From Actinomycetota bacterium (GTDB lineage Bacteria > Actinomycetota > Thermoleophilia > Solirubrobacterales > 70-9), in assembly GCA_005884305.1 (NCBI GenBank), contig VAYL01000149.1, positions 1,364 through 14,871 of the forward strand: DNA of 13,508 nt, in the 5' to 3' direction. The notes below the pieces were generated by a model. That model was not told the DNA's origin. It saw only the letters and a list, made by a program, of their open reading frames with translations, and did not search any database. Positions 1 to 7,018 of the stretch are shown piece by piece; within the stretch, counting starts at the first letter, position 1, and every line of letters starts with the position of its first letter. Made by a program: the position numbers and the translations under genes.

Positions 1-423
1 GCCGTCCCGGTCGCCTTCGGCTTCCATCCCTACTTCCAGCTTCCGGGCGAAGACCGGGCGGAGTGGGAGGTCGAGCTTCCGGTGACCGAGCGCCTGCTGC
101 TCGACGAGCGGATGCTTCCGACTGGTGAGCGCGCGCCGACGAGCGTTGCCAGCGCTCCCCTGGGATCCCGCACATTCGACGACGCCTACACCTCGCCGCC
201 GGCGGGCGAACGGTTCGTGGTGGCCGGGGGAGGGCGGCGGATCGAGGTGGATTTCGAGTCGGGCTATCCGATCGCCCAGATCTACGCGCCGGCCGATGAC
301 GGCGTGATCGCGATCGAGCCGATGACGGCGCCCACCAACGCGCTGGTGACCGGCGACGGTCTGGCGATCGCGGAGCCGGACAGCCCGTACAGCGCCGCGT
401 TCTCGGTGAGGGTCGACGCCTAA
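1..423 (+). CDS. Aldose 1-epimerase family protein, C-terminal fragment (5' end outside window)
   Basis: The reading frame is open from the first base and ends at TAA, giving about 140 residues of the C-terminal half of a galactose-mutarotase-like protein. These enzymes interconvert alpha and beta anomers of hexoses in the cytoplasm. The first visible residues contain FGFHPYF, which matches the conserved histidine strand of the family. Near the end, IEPMTAPTNAL (Glu at about residue 106 of the fragment) matches the conserved Glu-Pro-x-Thr-x-Pro segment that supplies the catalytic base. An in-frame ATG at 115 is only an internal methionine. The sugar kinase begins 5 bases downstream on the same strand, so the two are probably cotranscribed in sugar metabolism. 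Which sugar is used cannot be told from this fragment. Confidence 0.85.
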   Translation, partial: AVPVAFGFHPYFQLPGEDRAEWEVELPVTERLLLDERMLPTGERAPTSVASAPLGSRTFDDAYTSPPAGERFVVAGGGRRIEVDFESGYPIAQIYAPADDGVIAIEPMTAPTNALVTGDGLAIAEPDSPYSAAFSVRVDA

Positions 424-428
424 CGGCC

Positions 429-1256
429 ATGCGCGTGGTCGTCGTCGGACACGTCGAGTGGATCGAGCTCGCGCTCGTCGACCGGGTGCCCGGGGCCGGC
501 GAGATCGTCCACGCGCGTGATACCTGGCAGGAGCCGGCGGGCGGCGGGGCGGTCGCGGCGGTCCAGTTGGCGCGACTCGCCGGCGAGTGCCTGTTCATCA
601 CCGCACTGGGCGACGACGAGCTGGGGCTGCGGGCGAAGGAGGGCCTCGAGCACCTTGGCGTCAGGGTGGAGGCGGCGTGGCGGCGCGAACCGCAGCGCCG
701 GGCGTTCGTCCACGTGGACGCGCGCGCCGAGCGCACCATCACCGTCATCGGCGAGCGGATGGGACCCATGGGCGCGGACGACCTGCCGTGGGCGGAGCTC
801 GGAGATGCCGACGGCGTCTACTTCACCGCCGGCGACGCGGCGGCGGTCCGCCGGGCCCGGGCCGCCGGCGCGCTCGTCGCGACGGCCCGCGCGATGGCGG
901 CGCTGTCGGAGGCGGGCGTCGAGCTGGACGTGCTGGTCGCGAGCTCGAAGGACGAAGGTGAGCGTTATCGGGCGGGCGACATCGAGCCGCCGCCGCGATT
1001 CGTCGCGCGGACGAACGCCGCCGCAGGCGGATCGCTCGAGACGGCCGACGGTGAGGTCGTCCGCTGGGAGGCGGCGCCGCTGCCCGGGCCCGTTGTGGAC
1101 ACCTACGGGGGCGGCGACTGCTTCGCGGCGGGGCTGACCTATGCCCTCGCGGATGGGCGAGCCCCGGCCGAGGCGCTGGCGCTGGGCGCCCGGTGCGGCG
1201 CAGCGTGCGTCACCGGCCGCGGCCCGTACGAGGGTCAGCTCAGGGACCCCGGCTAG
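429..1256 (+). CDS. PfkB-family carbohydrate kinase
   Basis: This 275-residue protein is a ribokinase/PfkB-type kinase that phosphorylates a sugar or nucleoside with ATP. The N-terminal glycine-rich signature is visible as GGGAVAAVQLARLAG (residues about 38-52), followed by the usual FITALGDDELG strand. The C-terminal signature is VVDTYGGGDCFAAGL, where the usual GAGD anion hole and catalytic base appear as GGGD with Asp at residue 230. The protein is slightly shorter than the usual 300 or so residues. The start ATG lies 5 bases after the epimerase stop. The last 4 bases overlap the end of the convergent lipoprotein gene. Family assignment is secure; the substrate is unknown. Confidence 0.88.
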   Translation: MRVVVVGHVEWIELALVDRVPGAGEIVHARDTWQEPAGGGAVAAVQLARLAGECLFITALGDDELGLRAKEGLEHLGVRVEAAWRREPQRRAFVHVDARAERTITVIGERMGPMGADDLPWAELGDADGVYFTAGDAAAVRRARAAGALVATARAMAALSEAGVELDVLVASSKDEGERYRAGDIEPPPRFVARTNAAAGGSLETADGEVVRWEAAPLPGPVVDTYGGGDCFAAGLTYALADGRAPAEALALGARCGAACVTGRGPYEGQLRDPG

Positions 1257-1639
1257 GGCGATGCCTGGAGCTGGGAGGTGGCCATGTCGGCTTCCTTCTG
1301 GCAGGCCTTGACCGCGGCGTCGCGGGCGGATCCCTCGGGGGCATTCGAAGCCGCCGTCGCGCATTGCTGGAATGCGTCGCGGACCTGGGCGCATGCGTTG
1401 TCGGCCCGCCCCTGAGACACGGCCCCCCCGAGCGCATCGAGACATGCCTGGTAGACGGCCTCGGGGTTCGCGCCGGCAACCCCAGTTGTGCCCGCCGGCA
1501 CGGTCCCGCCCACACTCGTCGAAGTGCTGGCGTCCCCGCCGCCGCAGCCGCCGAGGACCCCGGCCGCCACCAGGGCGACGCACGCGCATAGCCACACGTG
1601 GTTGTTGATGACGTCGCCGATCGATCGCCGCGAGTGCAC
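1253..1639 (-). CDS. Small Cys-rich lipoprotein, paralogue 1
   Basis: A 128-residue predicted lipoprotein. It has a short basic n-region, a hydrophobic stretch (CVALVAAG) and the lipobox VLGGC with the lipidated Cys at residue 32, then a Ser/Thr-rich linker. The mature part is a small domain of about 75 residues with four cysteines, enough for two disulfides, and the block ARDAFQQC-type followed by SNAPEGSARD. It is clearly a tandem paralogue of the gene at 1751-2131. The start is uncertain. GTG at 1639 is the longest choice, but the position equivalent to the paralogue's ATG is ATC here (1609-1607), and no good Shine-Dalgarno site is seen before either. The function is not recognised; a surface location is inferred. 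Its 3' end overlaps the sugar kinase gene by 4 bases. Confidence 0.65.
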   Translation of the reverse strand: MHSRRSIGDVINNHVWLCACVALVAAGVLGGCGGGDASTSTSVGGTVPAGTTGVAGANPEAVYQACLDALGGAVSQGRADNACAQVRDAFQQCATAASNAPEGSARDAAVKACQKEADMATSQLQASP

Positions 1640-1650
1640 CAGCGGGCGAT

Positions 1651-1669
1651 CCTATCCGCGACCAGCGGA
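1651..1669 (-). promoter_or_regulatory. Conserved upstream element, copy 1 (inverted repeat TCCGC-N5-GCGGA plus TAGG)
   Basis: On the minus strand this reads TCCGC, five bases, GCGGA, TAGG. A second copy with the same arms and a differing centre sits before the paralogous lipoprotein gene (2168-2186); the two match at 17 of 19 positions. The arms are identical and the changes fall in the centre, as expected for an operator or promoter element. The regulator is unknown. Confidence 0.45.
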
Positions 1670-1750
1670 CGCTCTGAGCGACCCCGGGGACCGCGATGAT
1701 CGATTCGACGGCGTGAACGGAGCGGGCGGTATTAGGCCCAGCTCAGCTCG

Positions 1751-2131
1751 CTAGGGGCTCGCCTTGAGTGCGGCCGTTGTCTTGTTTGCTGCGTCCTGAC
1801 AGGCCTTGAGCGCGGTGTCGCGAGCCGAACCCTCGGGCGCATTGCTCGCCTGGGTCGCGCACTGCTGGAACGCGTCACGCGCCTGCGCGCACGCTGTCTT
1901 GCCCGCTTGCTCGGCCGCGGTCCCGGAGATCGCGTCGATACAGGCGTTGTAGACGTCGTCGGGCGTTGCCTGCCCGGACGCTGCCGTGGTCGACGAGCTG
2001 GTTGTCGACGCGGACCCGCCCGCGCTGATAGCCGGTGTACTGGTGCTGCTGCTGCCTCCACCGCCGCATCCAGCGACGAGCACGGCCGCGACGAGCGCGA
2101 CGCACGCGGACAGCCACATGTAGTTCTTCAT
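1751..2131 (-). CDS. Small Cys-rich lipoprotein, paralogue 2
   Basis: A 126-residue predicted lipoprotein. The signal peptide is MKNYMWLSACVALVAAVLVAGC with lipobox LVAGC (Cys22), followed by Gly- and Ser/Thr-rich linker sequence. The mature domain has four cysteines and shares the FQQCAT, SNAPEGSARD and KACQ blocks with paralogue 1. The ATG start is supported by a GAGGG Shine-Dalgarno-like site a few bases upstream. The domain is not one I recognise; it looks like a compact helical, disulfide-bonded surface protein. It lies between its paralogue and the iron permease gene on the same strand but has its own upstream element, so it is likely transcribed separately. Confidence 0.8.
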   Translation of the reverse strand: MKNYMWLSACVALVAAVLVAGCGGGGSSSTSTPAISAGGSASTTSSSTTAASGQATPDDVYNACIDAISGTAAEQAGKTACAQARDAFQQCATQASNAPEGSARDTALKACQDAANKTTAALKASP

Positions 2132-2167
2132 GAACCCTCAATCGGTTGGGAAAGACGGACAGCCCAC

Positions 2168-2186
2168 CCTATCCGCGATCGGCGGA
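2168..2186 (-). promoter_or_regulatory. Conserved upstream element, copy 2 (inverted repeat TCCGC-N5-GCGGA plus TAGG)
   Basis: The same inverted repeat as at 1651-1669, placed 36 bases before the ATG of the second lipoprotein gene. The first copy is 41 bases before the equivalent codon of its gene, so position as well as sequence was kept after duplication. Confidence 0.45.
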
Positions 2187-2218
2187 TCCCAAGAAGAGGG
2201 TGGTTTATGCGGGACGCC

Positions 2219-3082
2219 TCAGGCGGTCGATTCGGCCGCGCTCGCTTGGGCGTGGACCTCGGCCCGCTGCGGGCGAGCGCGGCGGCGGTCCGGCCAGACC
2301 ACGTAGAGCGCCATCGGCACGGCGTAGAGCAGATAGGCGGCGGCCTCGATGACCGTCGGTTTGGGCTGGAGCCCCAGCATCCCGGTGAGCAACGAGCCGG
2401 TGACAGTGCCCGGCTTGACGAGCCAGGAGAGATCGATCGCCTGCTGCTGCAGGCCGGTGATCCAGCCGGCCTCATTCGCCGTGTGGAGGGACGTGGCCAG
2501 AAGGCCCGCGGCGACCAGCACGAGCACGAAGCCGGTGACCCGGAAGAACCGGGCGAGGTTGATCCGGACGCCGCCGCGGTAGATCGCCACGCCGAGGGCA
2601 ATGGCGGCGACCAGGCCGATGATGGCCCCCGCGCCCGCCGCCGCCGGGTCCGTCGAATCCTGAAACGCGGCGAGCATGAACACCGCGGTCTCGAAGCCCT
2701 CCCGCAGCACGGCCAGGAACGCCATGCCGACGAGCGCGGCCGTCGACCCCGCAACGAGCGCGCTACGGGCGTGCCCCTCGAGGGATGCTTTGAGCCCGCG
2801 GGCGTGGCGGCGCATCCAGACGATCATGTACGTGACCGCGCCCACCGCGATCAGTCCGATCACGGTCTCGAGCATCTCCTGCTCGCGGTCGGGAAGCTCC
2901 TCGCCCACGATGCGCAGGCCGATCGCAACGGCCACGCACATCGCAGCGGCCAGCGCGACACCGAGCCACATCGGCCGCAGCGCGTCGCGGCGGCCCTCCT
3001 TCACGCAGAAGGCCGCAACGATCCCCACGATCAGCGATGCCTCGACACCCTCTCTCAGGGCGATGACGAGCGTGGGGACCAT
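2219..3082 (-). CDS. efeU: FTR1/EfeU-family iron permease
   Basis: A 287-residue multi-pass membrane protein of the FTR1 iron permease family, which moves iron across the cytoplasmic membrane. Two REGxE motifs, the proposed iron-binding residues, are visible: REGVE at residues 10-14 and REGFE at 127-131. Both lie in hydrophobic segments, and about seven transmembrane helices can be read. Length fits bacterial EfeU (about 270-290). The ATG start places the first motif at the usual N-terminal position. The customary partners EfeO (periplasmic cupredoxin) and EfeB (heme peroxidase) are not adjacent; the neighbours are unrelated lipoproteins and a drug exporter. An IdeR/DtxR-like box lies about 50 bases upstream, which suggests repression by iron. 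Confidence 0.9.
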   Translation of the reverse strand: MVPTLVIALREGVEASLIVGIVAAFCVKEGRRDALRPMWLGVALAAAMCVAVAIGLRIVGEELPDREQEMLETVIGLIAVGAVTYMIVWMRRHARGLKASLEGHARSALVAGSTAALVGMAFLAVLREGFETAVFMLAAFQDSTDPAAAGAGAIIGLVAAIALGVAIYRGGVRINLARFFRVTGFVLVLVAAGLLATSLHTANEAGWITGLQQQAIDLSWLVKPGTVTGSLLTGMLGLQPKPTVIEAAAYLLYAVPMALYVVWPDRRRARPQRAEVHAQASAAESTA

Positions 3083-3129
3083 GTGCCTTGCTGCGGCTCC
3101 TGTTTGGGTTTCGGATCAGCGGCGCCCCA

Positions 3130-3148
3130 GACGGTTAGGGCACCCTAA
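3130..3148 (-). promoter_or_regulatory. Candidate IdeR/DtxR iron box upstream of the FTR1 permease
   Basis: The minus strand reads TTAGGGTGCCCTAACCGTC. Compared by eye with the IdeR/DtxR consensus TTAGGTTAGSCTAACCTAA it matches at 13 of 19 positions, including the whole TTAGG and CTAACC blocks. It also contains a perfect inverted repeat of TTAGGG and CCCTAA (3135-3148). It lies 47 bases before the permease start, where it could cover the promoter. Binding is inferred. Confidence 0.5.
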
Positions 3149-3431
3149 GTCAGGCGAGGCGAAAACCTAGCAGAAGGCTCGGGATAACTATCGGGCAGTT
3201 CGCGCCGACCCCTCGGGCGTCTTCAGGCGCGGGCGTGGGAGGGCTCGAGCTGTGGAAGGTCGTCAGTCGGTGCCCCGAAGCCCCGAAGGTTTGCCCGACA
3301 ATCGGAAAATGTCGGTCAGAGTTACGGGCATGGATGCGCGGGTACCCAGACCGGCGCGATTGTGCCGGGATCCTGATCGACAAGGCCCGTCACTTGCCCT
3401 GCACCGCTGGAGGCGCTTATCCGCCGGGGCG
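3149..3431. other. Intergenic region without a convincing gene
   Basis: Between the iron box and the end of the exporter gene I see no credible coding sequence. The short open frames on both strands have no recognisable domain and no good ribosome binding site. The one structure noted is an imperfect inverted repeat, CCGACA (3295-3300) and TGTCGG (3310-3315) around a 9-base loop. It could be a weak terminator or an operator, or chance. Confidence 0.4.
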
Positions 3432-4967
3432 TTAGCAGCCGCTCTCGGAGTACGCCGGCTCGGCGTCGCCGCCGACCTCTTCCTCGATGGGCTGCGGCTT
3501 GCCGTCGCCCTGGAGCACGGTGAGGCCCACGACCAGCGCCGCCACGACCAGGGCCGCCCCGATCAGGAAGGCCAGGTGATAGCCGCCGACCAGAGCGGAA
3601 GCGGTCGATTCGCTGGCGGCGATGAGGTCCTTGCTTCGCGATGCCGATAGCGTCGCGAGCACGGCGAGGCCAAGCGCACCGCCGACCTGTGCGGTCGTGT
3701 TGACGAGCCCCGACGCGAGTCCAGCGTCCTCGCGTGTCGCCCCCGACATCGCCAGGGACATCAGCGACGGGAACGAGACTCCGATCCCGAGCCCGAGGAT
3801 GATCATCGGCGGCAGGACGTCGGTGAGATAGCTGCCGTCGACCGGCGCCCGGGCGAACAACGCGAGTCCGGCGGCCACGAGGACCAGGCCCGCCAGCAGC
3901 GCCAGGCGGGCGCCGAAGCGGCTGATGAGGGGTTCGGTGTAGCGGAAGGACAGCGTTCCCATGATCAGCGTGGCCGGCAGGAAGGCGAATCCGATCTCCA
4001 GCGGGTCGTAGCCGAGCACCTGCTCCAGGTAAAGCGACCCGAGGAAGAACAGCCCGAACATGCCGGCCACCATCAGCGCCTGGATGGCGTTCGCGCCCGA
4101 GACGTTGCGCGAGCGGAAGATCCGCAGCGGGACCAGGGGGTTGCGCGTGGTCGCCTCCCATGCGATGAAGGCGCCGAGCAGCACGAGCGAGCCCGCGCCA
4201 AGAAGCAGGGTCTGGGTTGCGCCCCAGCCGTGTTCCGCGGCGGGCTGGACGATCGTGTACACGCCGAGCATCAACGCGCTCGTGATAAGTACCGCGCCGG
4301 GCGCGTCGGTCCCGTCGCCGAAGCCGATCCCTTTGTCGCGCTCAACAAGGCGGTGAGCTCCGATCGCCGTCAGGATCGCGATCGGGATGTTGATGAAGAA
4401 GATCCAGTGCCAGTTGATGGCCTGCGTCAGGACCCCGCCGGCCAGCAGGCCGACCGAGCCGCCCGCCGACGCGACGAACCCGTAGACGCCGATCGCCTTG
4501 GCCTGGTCCCGTGGTTCGGGGAACATCACGACGATCATCCCCAGGATGACCGCCGAGGTCATCGCGCCGCCGATGCCCTGGACGAAGCGCGCGACGACGA
4601 GCATCTCCTGTGACTGCGAAGCACCGCAGACGAATGAGGCGACCGTGAAGAGCGCGATCCCGGCCATGAAGACGTTCTTCCGGCCGAGGATGTCGCCGAA
4701 GCGCCCGGCGAGCAGCAGCAGGCCGCCGAAGGCGATCAGGTACGCGTTGACCACCCACGCGAGGCTTGACCCCGAGAAGCCGAGGTCCTGCTTGATCGAG
4801 GGAAGCGCGACGTTGACGACGGTGACGTCGAGGACGATCATGAGCATCCCGACGCACAGCACGTAGAGCGCCAGCCAGCGACGCCGATCGTCCGCAGGCG
4901 TCGTCGGCAGGTCGTCGGTCGTCGCGTGCAGGTCCATCCCGGTGTTCTCCTCGGTGGTTGTCGTCAT
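3432..4967 (-). CDS. MFS drug exporter, DHA2 (EmrB/QacA-like) family, 14 TM
   Basis: A 511-residue major facilitator transporter expected to export drugs or other hydrophobic compounds in exchange for protons. Motif A appears after TM2 as GRFGDILGRKNV. The DHA2-type TM5/6 stretch contains GGSVGLLAGG followed by NWHWIFFINIPI, a hallmark of this family. The first helix contains VLDVTVVNVALPSI, the conserved D-x-T-(V)-V-N-V-A-L-P motif D1 of 14-helix exporters. Length is typical. The ATG start has a GGAGA site 7 to 8 bases upstream. The VOC gene ends 60 bases upstream on the same strand, so the two could form a resistance-type pair. The substrate cannot be predicted. Confidence 0.92.
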   Translation of the reverse strand: MTTTTEENTGMDLHATTDDLPTTPADDRRRWLALYVLCVGMLMIVLDVTVVNVALPSIKQDLGFSGSSLAWVVNAYLIAFGGLLLLAGRFGDILGRKNVFMAGIALFTVASFVCGASQSQEMLVVARFVQGIGGAMTSAVILGMIVVMFPEPRDQAKAIGVYGFVASAGGSVGLLAGGVLTQAINWHWIFFINIPIAILTAIGAHRLVERDKGIGFGDGTDAPGAVLITSALMLGVYTIVQPAAEHGWGATQTLLLGAGSLVLLGAFIAWEATTRNPLVPLRIFRSRNVSGANAIQALMVAGMFGLFFLGSLYLEQVLGYDPLEIGFAFLPATLIMGTLSFRYTEPLISRFGARLALLAGLVLVAAGLALFARAPVDGSYLTDVLPPMIILGLGIGVSFPSLMSLAMSGATREDAGLASGLVNTTAQVGGALGLAVLATLSASRSKDLIAASESTASALVGGYHLAFLIGAALVVAALVVGLTVLQGDGKPQPIEEEVGGDAEPAYSESGC

Positions 4968-5027
4968 TTGGTCTCCGGACCGGCCAAGTGGCTCAAACTC
5001 ATCGTCCTTTACCTACGTATAGCTACT

Positions 5028-5396
5028 TCACTTTTTGTAGCACTTCGGCTGCCAGAACGCGATCTCGCCGCCGGCCGGCGCCGCAACGACGCTTCGCCAG
5101 CCCGCGGGTCCCTCGCGCGGCCCCAGGAGAACCGCGGCGCCCAGGTCACGCGCCCGCTCGGTGGCGCCAGAGATCTCCGGCACCTCTACATAAGGTAGCC
5201 ACAGGGCGTGATGCGTCTCGCATTCCACGACGCCGCCGCCGAGGCCGTTTCCCATCTCGAGCGCCAGGTAGGTCCGTCCGGCGGCAGCGATCCGCTCCGG
5301 ACGCCACCCGCACACCCGTGCGTAGAACTCGCATGCGCGGCCGAGGTCCCCGGTGTGGAGCTCCAGGTGGACGACGTGGTTCGCTTCGCGGTTCAT
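5028..5396 (-). CDS. VOC family (glyoxalase/bleomycin-resistance fold) protein
   Basis: A 122-residue protein of the vicinal-oxygen-chelate fold. The two beta-alpha-beta-beta-beta modules are visible, opening with HVVHLELHTGDLGRACEFYARVCGW and closing with GGEIAFWQPK. Possible metal ligands include His10 and the Glu of GGEIAF (residue 111). The frame is open further upstream to 5531, but those residues would overlap the divergent sigma factor gene and have no family resemblance. ATG at 5396, preceded by an AGGGG-like site, starts the fold exactly, so I chose it. Members act as metal enzymes, as drug-binding resistance proteins or as subunits of unknown role. The neighbouring exporter fits resistance, but this is inference. 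Confidence 0.82.
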   Translation of the reverse strand: MNREANHVVHLELHTGDLGRACEFYARVCGWRPERIAAAGRTYLALEMGNGLGGGVVECETHHALWLPYVEVPEISGATERARDLGAAVLLGPREGPAGWRSVVAAPAGGEIAFWQPKCYKK

Positions 5397-5482
5397 GCCC
5401 CTGCACCTACGACTCGCCCCGCGCCTTAAATTAATCGGGCCGATGAGCTTCGCGTTCTGCATCGGTCTAACCTCACGGAGCA

Positions 5483-6607
5483 ATGACCACGGGCTCGACG
5501 ATGCAAGAGCGGGAGCTGCTTGAGGCGGCACGCGGCGGCGACGAGGGGGCCTTCGAGCGGCTCACCGATTCCTACCGCGGCGAGCTCCACGCCCACTGCT
5601 ACCGGATGCTCGGTTCGGTCCACGACGCCGAGGACGCCCTTCAGGAAACCCTCATCCGAGCATGGCGGGGCCTGGCCGGCTTCGAGGGACGCAGCTCGCT
5701 TCGATCGTGGCTCTACCGGATCGCCACCAACACCTCGCTGACCCTGATCGACAAACGCCCGAAGCGCGTCCTGCCGATCGACTACGGCCCGGCCGCCGAT
5801 CCTCACGAGGGGCCGGGCGAGCCCCTGGTCGAATCGGTGTGGGTCGAGCCGTATTCGGACGACCGATTTGGATTGGAGGATGGGCTCGCCGGGCCCGAGG
5901 CGCGCTACGAGCAGCGTGAGAGCGTCGAGCTCGCGTTCGTCGCGGCGCTTCAGCACCTGCCCGCCAACCAGCGGGCCGTCCTCATCCTCCGCGAGGTGCT
6001 GGGCTACTCGGCCAAGGAGGCAGCCGAGGCGCTCGAGACGACGACCGCATCGGTGAACAGCGCCCTTCAGCGCGCCCGTGCCGCCGTCGAGGAGCGCCTG
6101 CCCGAGGAGAGCCAGCAGGAGACGGCGCGCGCGCTCGGTGACGACGGCCTTCGCAGGGTCGTCGACGGGTACGTCGATGCGTGGCAGCGCGCGGACGTCG
6201 ACGCGGTGGTCGCGATGCTGACGGAGGACGCTGCCTTTTCGATGCCGCCGCTTCGGACCTGGTTCAGCGGGCGGGAGGGAATCGCGACGTTCCTGGCCGG
6301 ATGGCCGCTGTCAGGTCAGTGGCGCTGGCGCCCCGTGTACGTCCGCTCGAACGGCCAGCCTGCGCTCGCCTTCTACAGCTGGGATCCGGACGAGGACGCT
6401 TACATGCCGTTCGCGCTGAACGTCCTGACCCTTCGCGGCGAGAAGATCAGCGACGTGACCGCCTTCATCATCCGCAACCCCGAGTCTCCCGACCGCGAGG
6501 TCGTGGCGCGGATGCCCGAGCAGCCGACGGACCCGGAGCGGCTCGAGACCGCGTTCCGGGCCTTCGGCTTGCCGGACCGACTGGAAGCAGACGAAGACGA
6601 CCGTTAG
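5483..6607 (+). CDS. ECF sigma-70 factor with C-terminal SnoaL-like domain (SigG/SigX5-like)
   Basis: A 374-residue extracytoplasmic-function sigma factor. Region 2 spans about residues 15-90 with ELHAHCYRMLGSVHDAEDAL, RAWRGLAGFEGRSSL and SWLYRIATN. Region 4 spans about 155-205 with the helix-turn-helix GYSAKEAAEALETTTASVNSALQRARA. From about residue 225 to 335 there is an NTF2/SnoaL-like domain (RVVDGYVDAWQRADVDAVVAMLTEDAAFSMPP), the C-terminal regulatory domain of this class, which does without a classical anti-sigma factor. The pattern resembles TIGR02960/Mycobacterium SigG. A start at ATG 5483 is used; ATG 5501 is an alternative because GGAG at 5477-5480 is unusually close to the first. 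It is divergent from the VOC gene and may control it and the exporter. Confidence 0.92.
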   Translation: MTTGSTMQERELLEAARGGDEGAFERLTDSYRGELHAHCYRMLGSVHDAEDALQETLIRAWRGLAGFEGRSSLRSWLYRIATNTSLTLIDKRPKRVLPIDYGPAADPHEGPGEPLVESVWVEPYSDDRFGLEDGLAGPEARYEQRESVELAFVAALQHLPANQRAVLILREVLGYSAKEAAEALETTTASVNSALQRARAAVEERLPEESQQETARALGDDGLRRVVDGYVDAWQRADVDAVVAMLTEDAAFSMPPLRTWFSGREGIATFLAGWPLSGQWRWRPVYVRSNGQPALAFYSWDPDEDAYMPFALNVLTLRGEKISDVTAFIIRNPESPDREVVARMPEQPTDPERLETAFRAFGLPDRLEADEDDR

Positions 6608-6615
6608 GAGCAGCC

Positions 6616-6888
6616 ATGTGCCGCAACATCCGGACCCTCTACAACTTCGACCCTCCCGCGACCGAGGAGGAGATCCGCGCCGCATCGCTGCAGTACGTGC
6701 GCAAGATCAGCGGGTTCAACCAGCCCTCGCGGGCAAATGAGGAGGCCTTCGAGCTTGCGATCGAGGAGGTAGCCAGCGCCTCGGCCAAGCTGCTCGACCG
6801 GCTCATCACATCCGCTCCGGCGAAGGACCGCGAGGTCGAGGCGGCCAAGCGCCGCGCGCGAGCGGCGGAGCGCTTCGCGACGGCCTAA
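6616..6888 (+). CDS. DUF2277 family protein
   Basis: A 90-residue protein that I recognise as DUF2277 from its opening MCRNIRTLYNF and the following PPATEEEIRAASLQYVRKISG and ANEEAFELAIEEV segments. The family is a single short domain of predicted helical structure with no established function. The start is fixed by the MCRNIR signature and by AGGAG at 6606-6610. The gene follows the sigma factor stop by 8 bases and is almost surely cotranscribed with it. The C-terminal KDREVEAAKRRARAAERFATA is a charged helix. Confidence 0.9.
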   Translation: MCRNIRTLYNFDPPATEEEIRAASLQYVRKISGFNQPSRANEEAFELAIEEVASASAKLLDRLITSAPAKDREVEAAKRRARAAERFATA

Positions 6889-6960
6889 CCCTGGCGCCGC
6901 TGCGGGCGCGTGCGGTGCGCTTCGCGCGGATAGCGGTCGCCGGGCTAACCCGTAGGGGCG

Positions 6961-6989
6961 GGCGGGGCCCGGTTACGCCGGGCCCCGCC
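6961..6989. terminator. Strong GC hairpin between convergent genes
   Basis: GGCGGGGCCCGG (6961-6972) pairs perfectly with CCGGGCCCCGCC (6978-6989) around a 5-base loop. There is no clear T-tract on either side. It lies between the 3' ends of the DUF2277 gene and the convergent gene at 7019-7834, so it probably serves as a bidirectional, actinobacterial-style terminator. Confidence 0.7.
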
Positions 6990-7018
6990 GTGCCTGCATT
7001 AGGACGGGGTCCTACGTG

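Noticed and set aside
420..1595. Long minus-strand open frame opposite the sugar kinase
   Set aside because: It is Arg/Gly/Pro-rich without a recognisable domain and lies opposite a well-supported PfkB gene; typical antisense shadow in high-GC DNA.
1907..3148. 413-codon plus-strand frame across the lipoprotein and iron permease genes
   Set aside because: Composition is that of an antisense shadow (His/Arg/Asp-rich), while the minus strand encodes a clear FTR1 permease with both REGxE motifs.
3150..3435. Small open frames on both strands in the gap before the exporter gene
   Set aside because: No Shine-Dalgarno sites, no domain resemblance and mutual overlap; treated as intergenic.
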